This document shows, in pieces, positions 10,986 to 19,120 of a stretch of DNA of 19,120 bases. The notes beneath the pieces were generated by a model. The model did no database searches, was not told the DNA's origin, and worked only from the letters and a program-made list of their open reading frames with translations. Each line of letters begins with the position of its first letter. The first letter of the stretch is position 1. Source of the DNA: Dinochytrium kinnereticum (lineage: Eukaryota; Chytridiomycota; Chytridiomycetes; Chytridiales; Chytridiaceae); NCBI GenBank assembly GCA_027604005.1, contig JADGJT010000403.1, positions 1 to 19,120 of the forward strand. The letters run 5' to 3'. The translations under genes and the position numbers were made by a program.

Positions 10986-11223
10986 TAATAATAGGCAGTC
11001 TGCTGCTGCTGCCATGCCACCAGGATAAAATCAACAAATTTGGTGAAAGCAGACCAAGGAGTCAACTAAAATAAAGGAGCGGGACAAAGAGATCCGTATG
11101 AAGAGACGGGGGGGGGGGGAACAAGAAACAGGAGCAGATGCTCAGAGACCGTCAGGTTAGGATCCATATTCGCCCCAGGTATTGCAGTGAAAGAAGAGTG
11201 AACAGCATTCTCAAAAAACCGCC
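10986..11223. other. Short convergent gap with G12 run
   Basis: Only 238 nt separate the stop codons of GCP2 (plus) and RPA2 (minus), so their 3' UTRs and terminators must lie close together or overlap. The gap opens with a short AATAAT repeat overlapping the GCP2 stop (10982-10993) and contains an uninterrupted run of twelve G at 11108-11119. No AATAAA was seen in the gap on either strand. Confidence 0.6.
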
Positions 11224-14200
11224 TCAAAGAATACCAACATCCAACTTGAGCCTCACATTCATCACGACGAGCTCAGTGCAAAGGTACCTAAACACATAAG
11301 GCATGGCCACAACATCAATATGTGCCCCAGTCCCACAAACCAAGCAGTCCAGTCCCCATCTTGTCCCCGCCTCAGACCTCGCAGCTGCCAACGCGGCCTG
11401 GTACCTCTGCATCTGCTGGGGGCCGGGTCTAACAGCCTTTGTAGTGACTCCAGCCGCCGCTGCCTCGGAAGCAAAGCTCCCCATAACATCCTTTCTTGCT
11501 TTTGCAAGAACACTGATGGGTGTCAAAATAGTTCCGCACTTTCTGCAAACTGGGCACCGTGAGTAGTCAGAGCAGTTCAGGAGACGGTCTTGAAGAATGA
11601 AGGAGGTGCCGTGAGCAAGGAGAGAGTCACGCTCCATTTCACCCAGACGGATTCCTCCTGCGCGTTTTCGGCCTTTGATGGGTTGCTGGGTCAATGTATG
11701 GACGGGACCGGTGGTTCGAACTTGGAACTTGTCTGACACCATGTGTCGGAGACGTTGGTAGTAGACAACCTATTGATAGCATGTTGGTTCCATGAAAACT
11801 AAATAGAGTATCTCTCACCCCAATATAAATATCAGCCTTAAACTCTTCGCCCGTGATACCACTGTACATTGGCTCATTCCCATGGAAGTTGAAGCCAGCA
11901 GCTGAAAGCTCCTCTCCAAAAAAGTCAGCCGCAGCGTGATCCTCATTAAACTGAAACGGCGTAGCATCCTGTGACCTCCCATGAAGAGCGCCGCTCTTCC
12001 CAGCCAAGCTCTCGACAAACATTCCAATGGTCATTCGGGACGGGAAAGCGTGGGGATTGATGATGACATCCGGAGTAATTCCGGACTCGCTAAAGGGCAT
12101 ATCGACTGTCGGCCACTTTTGTGAAATGACACCCTTTTGACCGTGACGAGAGGAGAACTTGTCTCCAATAACGGCAGGGCGAGGTATGCGCAGTTTGATA
12201 TGAACTTTCTGAAGCTCTTCCTCACCCGAATCGCTCCCAATAAGCCGCACCTCGTCAACGTAGGCATCCTCCATCCCCTTGAACTTCACGACAGTCACCT
12301 TTCCAGTGACATCATCCACGTAGGCGTAGTAGGGGCATCCCTCCGTCATCTTAATACCAACCTTCGGTAACCCATCAACATCAATATACTGCTCAAGCTT
12401 CTTCAGCAACTCAGTATCAACCCCTCTATAAGCAACCGACCCGATCCCATCCTCTGAAGCAACTTCTGGGAAGATCCCAAAGTGATGCGATACAGACTCG
12501 CCAGGTCTTCTCTTATCAGCAAGATCAATGAACTCAGATTTGTAAATCGTCCCATATCCGTACCCCCGCTCGTGGGCCGACTTGTTTACGATAGAAGCAT
12601 CCTCCATATCATAACCAGTGTATGCGATAACGGCTACCACAGCGTTCATACCATTAGGATAGTCATCCATTCCATAATCGTTATGGGCGTTGGGTCGGAC
12701 GACAGGTGTTTGACCCGTTTGGAGGCGGTAAAGCTTGTTGTCGGTTCTGTGCGGGAAATTATGGACGGGGGTCCCCATGGATTGTTTACCCATCTAGATC
12801 ATGACATCTTTCGTCAGCGGATAAATTCGGGTGTGATTCGAGAAAGGCGAAAAAAAGAATAGAAATATGAGAGAGTTGTTTACCTGGCACTGGTACATAT
12901 TACGCGGACTTTGGTTGAAATCAGAGAAGGGCGTCAGGTTTGCAACTACACTCAGCATGCTGGTAGGATGCAGCTCCTGATGTGTCGTGATTCCAGGCAC
13001 AACATCCTCATTCAAGCAAGCAACATCCATGTAAACCTGCTCAAATGACCCGACCATGTCCGTCATACCGTTGGCAAGGTACCTTACAGGCCTCATCATC
13101 CTCGCCGGTCCCGAAAACAAGAACAAACCAGGATACTGTCCACCCTTGGACGGGGCTACCCATCCGATCTCCAAATCCAACGGCACCTTCATCCACTTCC
13201 TCTCCTCCTCAAATTTGAGGTGTCGGAGGGTAGAGGCGACCTTACGAGCTTTGGCGGCAGTGCACCATCCAATCACCTTGCCGTCCAGCTGAACGGTTAC
13301 GATCGTAGCATCTGCCAGCTGTTTGGCTACAACTGGGTCAACCTCTGCCGGTTCGACGTCCTCATCCTCCTCCTCCTCCTCTTTGTCGCCATTTGCAACT
13401 TCATCCACATCCATACCGTCGGTGGGCACAGATCCAGCTTTCGGAGCTGCTGCTCTAGGCCCGCTTCCAATCATCTGGTTCACACCTAGTGCTGCGACAA
13501 TATTTGGTAGGCTCGATGTGTCCAGATGTCCAGTAATAACCTTGCAGGTATGACTCAAGTGGTTCAGAAGACCGCAAGGAGCTCCATCAGGCGTGTGAAC
13601 TGGACACAGGAATCCCCAGGCTTCGGGGAGGAGCTTTCGAACAGTGGTGGTCTTCAGCTCGGCAAAGAAAGCACCACGATGGACGGAGTGGAAATGGGAA
13701 ATGTAACGGTAGAAGTTAAGCTTTTCAGCGATAATGGTGTATCCCGAAACCTACGAGTGTCGGTGGTTAGAATACGGAGCAAAGCACGAGGAGGCTTGCC
13801 TGCTGAAGATCAAGACCAGTTCTACTTTGAAGGTTGCCAGTGGCAAGGAAATACTCCATCTTCTTTCCAACATCGTAGGATGGTTTCCCAAAAGCCTTAG
13901 ATAGGTATTTTCCTGGAAGAAGCGTCAACTCTTTTGTCTTCTACGTTATAGTAAGGAAAGAAAAGGAAAAAATCACTCACGGTCTTTAAAGTCAACCATG
14001 CCAGGTGATTTTCGAAGGTCGACCAGCATCTGAGTCTTGACAGAAATGAGCCAGTCCGTAATTTTCTCCTTGAAGTAGTTGAGATATAGATGTCCACCCA
14101 ACAAGATCTCCTGATGCTGAGGAGAATCGGGGTTGTCGACGGCGCACTCTCCAGCAACAAGCGAGTATAACTTTTGAATCATGAATCTATCAAAAGAAAG

Positions 14201-15626
14201 AATTATAATCAGGTCAAAAAAAAAAACAAACAAAAAAACTAGCTAAATACAAAAAAAAAAGAGCATACATCAAGAGGTCAAACTTCTCGTTTGAGTTGTT
14301 GAGATGAACGAGGACAATGTGCTCCAAAAATTCCCTTCCTACTTCCTCCTCAGTCATGTCCTCCGGCGAATCCAACATAATGTGGAACTTGGAGCCAATG
14401 TACGCCAGACACTCATGACGAGAAAGAACAGAAAATCTCTGAAACGACCTCAAAAGCAGCTCCACACGGTCAGTCAAAAACGTATTTCCAGTCTTCCCCA
14501 TCGTAATCCTATGAAATATCTCCTTGTCCGAAGAATCCCTTAATGCCCTCAGAATCAATAGTACTGGGACCATGTACTCATTTTTGCGGTAGGAAAACCG
14601 AAGGTTCAACGCCCCGTCGTTTAGATAGTGAAGTGTCATGGTTTGAGAGGATTGATCGGCACGGACGCAACGAATCTGAATACCAAACTGACTGTATGTG
14701 GGCCCTCTCTTCATAAAGGAGTTACGGATGATAGCAATAGGGTGGTTGCGTCGCGGTACGATCAAAAGACGGATTAATCGTTCGTTCCCATTAACAATAA
14801 AGTAGCCGCCGAACTCCCCCGAGTCTTCGCGGAGCTTGATAAGGTCATCTGGACTCTTCCCCTCCAAATGGCATCGGGCACTCTAATATCAAGAAAATGA
14901 AATACCCATCGACAACGAATGATTAGAAACCGTAGGTGGTGATTCGGCGTGCAAATATGTTGAGACTCACTCTAATCATAATGGGGAGATAGCCTAAATG
15001 TCTAACTTCGCTAACTTCTTCTCCGCCGTTCACTCTCCAGCAAACCTTTGCCTGGATCTTTCCACGGTAAGTCATCCTCCGCTCCCGGCATTCAGATGGA
15101 TAAACGGCGCTGGGGGATTTGCCAGCTTCCAGTTGTGGTCTTCCAATCGAAACGGAGTCTATCCAAACTAGAAAACAGGCAAGTCATAAAAAAAATAAAA
15201 AAATAAGGATCAGTTCCATGGCCAATCTCCTAAAAAAGAACGCAAAAGAGTCTCACTTTCAATCTTATTGCGGCCAGCGAGAGAGGTTGACAGAGTGGAC
15301 TGATCTCCATCAAACACGACCCTTGAGCCAATGTCCCGCACGGCTAAGTCAAGGTATCCTGTATGTCCGCCGGCGGAGCCGTGGAAGAAGATGCTGTTGA
15401 AAGAGTCGACGTGGGGTGCAGAGACGGCGGCGAGGTTCGGATGATGGGGTTTTGACTTTGAGGGATGCTTCGCCATGTGGTTCCATTCCAGTGTATTGAA
15501 GGCTGATCCAGGTTTTGAGGAAGCCGACCCCACTGACGCAGAGCTGGTGCTTTTAGGAGTAGCCGTTGAGGCCCTCTTCTTCTTGGACGCATCAGGCGTC
15601 GCCTTCTCGGCAGCCGTCGGCGACAT
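11224..15626 (-). CDS. RPA2: DNA-directed RNA polymerase I subunit RPA2 (A135)
   Basis: This is the second-largest subunit of RNA polymerase I, the nucleolar enzyme that makes pre-rRNA; with the largest subunit it forms the active centre. Eight exons: 15626-15257, 15167-14971, 14882-14269, 14186-13981, 13912-13800, 13750-12884, 12793-11819, 11769-11224. They total 3888 nt, or 1295 residues, longer than the roughly 1200 of yeast A135. Landmarks are [98 protein letters not shown] (residues 210-222 of exon 7, about 999-1011) and [16 protein letters not shown]. The Pol I-like wording ([12 protein letters not shown]..., LPIMIR) separates it from RPB2 and RPC2. Unusual features are an acidic Ala/Glu/Asp-rich insert at about 596-640, a stretched C-terminal zinc ribbon, and a GC-AG fifth intron. 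The start at 15626 gives a Lys/Ser/Ala-rich variable head. Confidence 0.96.
13751..13799 (-). other. GC-AG intron (intron 5 of RPA2)
   Basis: The donor reads CAG|GCAAGC and the acceptor CACTCGTAG|GTT, giving a 49-nt intron. Splicing here restores the conserved LDLQQ|VSGYT without gain or loss of residues. The intron length is not a multiple of three, so it must be removed to keep the frame. The nearest GT donor (GTGCTT, 12 nt downstream) would insert four residues and leave a 37-nt intron. GC donors in other eukaryotes usually keep an otherwise strong consensus, as here. Confidence 0.85.
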
Positions 15627-16157
15627 GAGTTTGTTCGAGCAGCAGTGCGAAAGAAAAAAAAAAAAAAAAAGGGCAAAAACCAGGTACGGGATTGTCAGCA
15701 CACTCTGCTGCCGTCTCCACACGACACAACGGACTTGGAGACGTCGCCTCAACGAGCATTCGCATGTCGCTGCCATACGCGTCATCCAGCATAAATGGAG
15801 CTTCAGAATCACGCATGCGGTCCTAATGCGACTTTTGAGCATTCTTTACTCACGGGATTGGGCCAGAAGCAGAGCATTTCAGCTACTATTGATTGCAATC
15901 TTCTCAGGATGCTCATCAAGGATTCTATTTCAATCTGTGGTTGATACAGAGATGGAGCATACTTTCCAGCACAGAATGTTTCATAAGAGCTTTCCCCCTA
16001 ACGATAGAGATAGAAGAAAATAACTCGGCCAATAAACAGGTTTTGCCCTCAAAGTAACCTTCAATACATCAATCAAATTAAAAGGAAAAAAAAGGCATGA
16101 AAACGAGGTCAATCAAAGTGTATTCAGAATAAGTCAACCATTTCATGAATATCAGAA
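15627..16157. promoter_or_regulatory. RPA2 promoter region and peptidase 3' spacer
   Basis: This gap lies between two genes in tandem on the minus strand. It holds an A17 run on the plus strand at 15654-15670 (T17 on the RPA2 sense strand), ending 28 nt upstream of the RPA2 start codon. Poly(dA:dT) tracts commonly exclude nucleosomes at fungal promoters; that role is inferred. The rest (15671-16157) has short overlapping open frames with no recognisable product. Confidence 0.5.
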
Positions 16158-17680
16158 CTACTTCATGTTCTTAAACTCCTCAGCAGCCATGACAAGTCTC
16201 TTAGTAATCCCAGTCTCCTTTGCAGAGTGACCGGCATCCGACACAATGTGAAGCTTAGCCTCAGGCCATCGTTTATGGAGCTCCCAGGCCGTGGTCGCGG
16301 GGCAGACAACATCGTATCGACCTTGAACGATTATGCCTAGAGCGGGAGAAGGGAGTAAATGATTCGTTGAGAAATGAGGTTCTCACCTGGGATATGGCGA
16401 ATCTTGTCAACATTGTCCAGAATCCAAGAGTCAGACTCAAAGAATCCCTTGTTTACAAACTGTAGAAAAAAAGATAACATGAAAAATAAGCATCTAAGGA
16501 TAGTTGCAAAGAAACAAGCACCAAAAAAGATTCATTACTTACGTAATGGCATTCGATACGAGCGAATTGATCAGCCCAAATATCGTTCTCAGCCTTGGCA
16601 ATCATGTTCTCATCTGCCAATAAAAGCACACACGCGGTTATACGTCTCTTCGTGATAAAAAAAAAAAGGTGAAGAAAAAACAAAAAACGGCCCGAATATG
16701 ACCGCAATCGCGCTCACCAACAAAAAGCTTAGAGGTCATCATCTCCCACTTGCTCCACGCCTTTCCACAAGCCTTACGCTCATCCTCAGACTCTCCAGTC
16801 AATCGCTTGTAATATGCGGCAATCATGTCTCCTCGCTCGGACTCAGGGATGGGTGCAAGGTATCCATCCCAGGCATCCGGGAAAATGTGAGATGCACCGT
16901 TTTGGTAGAACTAAAAAAAATGCAAAAGGAAAACAAATATGTAAGCTTCAACATCTATGCATTTTCAAACCAACAAAACTTACCCAGTCAATCTCACTGC
17001 GAAACAACAGGCACAGATATGAGGGAAGCAATTTGAGAAACGAGGAGAGACACCAAACATCACAAACCTCTTCCGAAGAGTGAATATCCCGCGGAGAATC
17101 AAAGCCTTAACACGCTCAGCATGCTTAATAGCGTAAGTCAAAGCCAAAGTCGATCCCCAGCTTCCACCAAAAACAACCCACTTCTCAATCTTCAGGAACT
17201 TTCGCAGCTTCTCAATATCCTCCACAAGGGCCCAGGTGTCGTTCTCCTTCAGTTCAGCAGGGCTATGAGGAAAACGTCAAACTAAATATGAAAAGTGGCT
17301 ATGCTTACGGTGTTGACTTTCCAGCGCCTCGCTGGTCAAAAATGACGATGCGGTAGACTGCTGGGTCAAAGTAATAGCTGAAAGGAGCACATCATTAGTC
17401 CGTTACGCATACAACAAGGGGGAGGAAAAAGGCATTCATAATCGATCCTACCGATCGCTAGCGCTGCAGCCTCCACCAGGTCCTCCATGCACATAGACCA
17501 CCGGGTTGCCCTTCAAAAGCCAAAAGGTGAGAACCATCAGCGCAAACAAACCCCCCACACACGCCCCACCTCCGGATTCCCGCTCTGCTCGTAAGCAATG
17601 GTATGAATCGCCGACACCGGCAGCATCCCAGACTCATAAGGCTCCGTCCCCGAGTAGAGCTCGCTGCGTGTTGAGGCCAT
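16158..17680 (-). CDS. pip: Prolyl aminopeptidase (proline iminopeptidase)
   Basis: This serine peptidase of the alpha/beta hydrolase fold (family S33) releases N-terminal proline from peptides. Nine exons: 17680-17570, 17510-17452, 17377-17309, 17262-17068, 16996-16984, 16910-16718, 16613-16543, 16459-16387, 16336-16158. They total 963 nt, or 320 residues, the usual length for the family. Visible motifs are SGNPE at 33-37, the oxyanion-hole HGGPGGGCS at 45-53, FDQRGAGKS at 70-78, the nucleophile elbow GGSWGS with Ser114, LRGIF at 136-140, FARIECHY, the acid Asp270 in GRYDVVCP and His298 in DAGHSA. All catalytic residues are present, so it should be active. The fifth exon is only 13 nt. The frame is open upstream to ATG 17752, which would add 24 residues with the look of a mitochondrial presequence (no acidic residues, six Arg/Lys) and would overlap the divergent gene. 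I chose 17680 because it matches bacterial and fungal lengths. Confidence 0.95.
16984..16996 (-). other. 13-nt microexon of the prolyl aminopeptidase gene
   Basis: TGAGATTGACTGG is bounded by a TTTCGCAG acceptor and a GTAAGT donor. With two bases from the previous exon it encodes S-E-I-D-W, which fills exactly the family's conserved (K/S)EIDW-FYQ segment between LRK and FYQNGAS. Skipping it would shift the frame. Confidence 0.88.
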
Positions 17681-17729
17681 TTTGGTGTTGGCTTGGTTGG
17701 AAAACTTTTTTGCTGCTGGACGACTGGAC
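17681..17729. promoter_or_regulatory. 49-nt divergent start-codon interval
   Basis: Only 49 nt lie between the peptidase ATG (17680, minus) and the ATG of the DUF1761 gene (17730, plus), so each gene's leader and promoter must fall within the other's transcribed region. No TATA box is visible. If the peptidase starts at 17752 instead, the two coding sequences overlap by 23 nt. Confidence 0.6.
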
Positions 17730-18537
17730 ATGACCCTCGCTGCCAAGGCCATCGCCGTAGGTAGGTTTGATCGTTTCGTCTGTGCATGCGCGTCGGGGAG
17801 AAAGAAGAGAGTTGATCGCCACGGGAATGAGATGAATGGCCTTGAGGAAATGAAGTGTCGCATGTTTTGTTTATTTTCTTGTTGTGTTTACTTTCGTTTG
17901 TCTTTTTCCCTCTCTCACCATGGTGCAGTCGTCGGCGCGCTTGCTTGCTTCATTAACGGTGCTATCATCTACGGGCCTGTATTTGGAAAGCAATGGTAAA
18001 TATGATTGATTCCGCTTTCTATTGCGAGTCACTAACATCCCCTTCAGGAGTGAGTCGATGAAGATGGAAAGGGGTCCAGACTTTTTCAAGCGGAATGCTG
18101 GCGTCGTGAAAACCGTCAAGACCAGAATGATCTTCAGCTTCTTCACAGACTTAATTCGAGTAAGTTTATGGATTCTTTCCCCTTCCCCCATTCACCACCT
18201 CTAACATGTCCCTCCCCCCGCCCCCATAAACATCCCCACCTCAACAAAAATAAAATATCATCAGTGCTCAATCCATCTCCAACTCCTTCTCGCTTTCTCA
18301 ATGGTCGCCAACGGTGTCGAAAGCAGTCCCTTAAGCCTTCCCGAATCTCTCTGGATAACGGCGCTTCTCTTCCTTGCCTACATTTGCCCATCACACATTT
18401 CAGAGCTCCTCTGGGAAGCGAGGGCGAGCTTGATCCCCTTTCTGGCCATGTTCAGACAGCTGACGAGCCTGCTGGTCGCAACGATAGCTTTTCATTTTGT
18501 TGACGCTTTCTTGCCAGTGTTTCGCGTTGCTGTTTAA
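17730..18537 (+). CDS. DUF1761-type small integral membrane protein
   Basis: Four exons (17730-17760, 17929-17995, 18048-18159, 18265-18537) encode 160 residues. Introns are 168, 52 and 105 nt, all GT-AG; the 52-nt one has a canonical CACTAAC branch site at 18030-18036. The first transmembrane segment (MTLAAKAIAVVVGALACFIN, residues 1-20) leads into IIYGPVFGKQW (23-33), the family's typical (W/I)YGPLFGKxW signature. Further hydrophobic segments lie near 73-90 (LQLLLAFSMVANG), 100-118 (LWITALLFLAYI) and 138-158 (LTSLLVATIAFHFVDAF). The predicted four-helix layout and length fit DUF1761. The family's function is not known to me. The first exon is short, but it joins in phase 1 to make a continuous helix, which supports it. 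An alternative ATG at 17919 reads another frame and stops early. Confidence 0.8.
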
Positions 18538-18563
18538 GGGAAAGAGGGGAGAGTCTGAAAGTG

Positions 18564-18633
18564 TTTTTTTTGGGGGGGGGGCGGGGGTTTGGTATATATA
18601 TCCTTCCTTTTCTATTTCTTTTTTTTTTTTTTT
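18564..18633. repeat. Homopolymer cluster in 3' region
   Basis: T8 (18564-18571) is followed directly by G10 (18572-18581), C and G5. A TATATATA stretch follows (about 18593-18600) and then a T15 run at 18619-18633. It lies just past the DUF1761 stop codon. The runs may be assembly-sensitive. Confidence 0.8.
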
Positions 18634-18783
18634 GTCCTCTTTTTGTGTTTGAAAGAACGCGATACGCTTCTGCCATGCGATTTAAGGATGAAAGACTAGT
18701 TTTCAGAGGACTGGGGAGATTCATTATACTCTAAAAATATACGTTGTTATATCCCATGATGGGTTTCAAAAATATGATATCTA

Positions 18784-19120
18784 TCACCGAGCTCTCATTT
18801 CCACCACCTCTTCTTCACCGTCCAACCCCCCAAAAAAAAAATCGCCACCCACAATCTCAACACAACTGCAAACTCCCATCACAAGCCGTCCATCTTTCAC
18901 CCTCGCCATCTCCACAGCGCGTTCCACATTCAATCTCAACGAGGGCGAAAAAAGACACTCAGTCTAAAAGCAACATCCTCGCCAACCACTCAAGATGGGA
19001 TGGTAAATGGTGTCCGGAAGGTGTGGAAAATCCTCCAACAGAAAACAGGCAGACTAAGCCCACGCCTGACAGCAGAGTCAGGAAGTGGAAAGGAGAGAGA
19101 GAAAAGAAAAAAAAAGAAAA
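18784..19120 (-). other. Unresolved right edge; possible 3' end of a minus-strand gene
   Basis: Two incompatible minus-strand readings look protein-like. One enters at a possible acceptor (TGCTGTCAG) near 19066, reads ...STPSGHHLPSHLEWLARM, and stops at 18961-18959. The other enters at TTGCTTTTAG (exon from 18963), is open for 59 codons including RLNVERAVEMARVKDGRLV, and stops at 18786-18784; it contains a T10-G6 run (18841-18826) that may hide an indel. A third idea is a plus-strand first exon at ATG 18995 (ACTCAAGATGGGATG|GTAAAT). I cannot name a product for any of them; the edge of the window prevents a choice. Confidence 0.25.

Noticed and set aside
11303..11566. Plus-strand frames opposite the RPA2 C terminus.
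   Set aside because: They are antisense shadows of a strongly conserved coding exon.
13526..13900. 124-codon plus-strand frame opposite RPA2 exons 5 and 6.
   Set aside because: It crosses an RPA2 intron and is antisense to highly conserved polymerase sequence; no independent support.
17919..18008. ATG at 17919 with an excellent context (CACCATGG), as a possible start of the DUF1761 gene.
   Set aside because: It reads a different frame and stops after about 29 codons. The signature YGPVFGKQW frame instead needs the CAG acceptor at 17928 and the short first exon at 17730-17760.

Overview
The window looks like nuclear DNA of a fungus. The best-supported genes are eukaryotic housekeeping genes broken by many short GT-AG introns (about 46 to 156 nt), and two genes carry a motif I associate with fungal proteins. 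Intron density and codon use would suit an early-diverging or zoosporic fungus, but I cannot place the species. All exon models were built by hand from splice signals, reading phase and remembered family conservation.

Layout from left to right: (1) the 5' end of an unrecognised minus-strand gene that runs off the left edge (1-429); (2) a long divergent spacer with CCAAT-type boxes (430-1774); (3) a two-exon Ser/Pro-rich gene on the plus strand (1775-2751); (4) a 1.2 kb AT-rich convergent spacer; (5) a minus-strand low-complexity acidic gene (5285-4000) that shares a 30-residue module with gene 3; (6) about 1.5 kb with no secure gene (5286-6794); (7) a 12-exon gene for gamma-tubulin complex component 2 (GCP2/Spc97/Alp4; 6795-10985, plus); (8) after a 238-nt convergent gap, an eight-exon gene for RNA polymerase I second-largest subunit RPA2/A135 (15626-11224, minus), including one GC-AG intron; (9) a nine-exon prolyl aminopeptidase gene (17680-16158, minus) with a 13-nt microexon; (10) head to head with it, a four-exon DUF1761-type membrane protein gene (17730-18537, plus); (11) an unresolved right edge with homopolymer runs and perhaps the end or start of another gene.

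The genes do not form a pathway. GCP2 nucleates microtubules, RPA2 makes rRNA, and the peptidase trims N-terminal proline from peptides. I see no mobile element, CRISPR array, rRNA or convincing tRNA. The most novel-looking signal is the shared [VRF]-x-E-x-V...TFSxx[ED]YDR module in two convergent neighbours. Next are the GC-AG intron, the microexon, the nearly overlapping divergent start codons, and lineage-specific insertions in RPA2 and GCP2.
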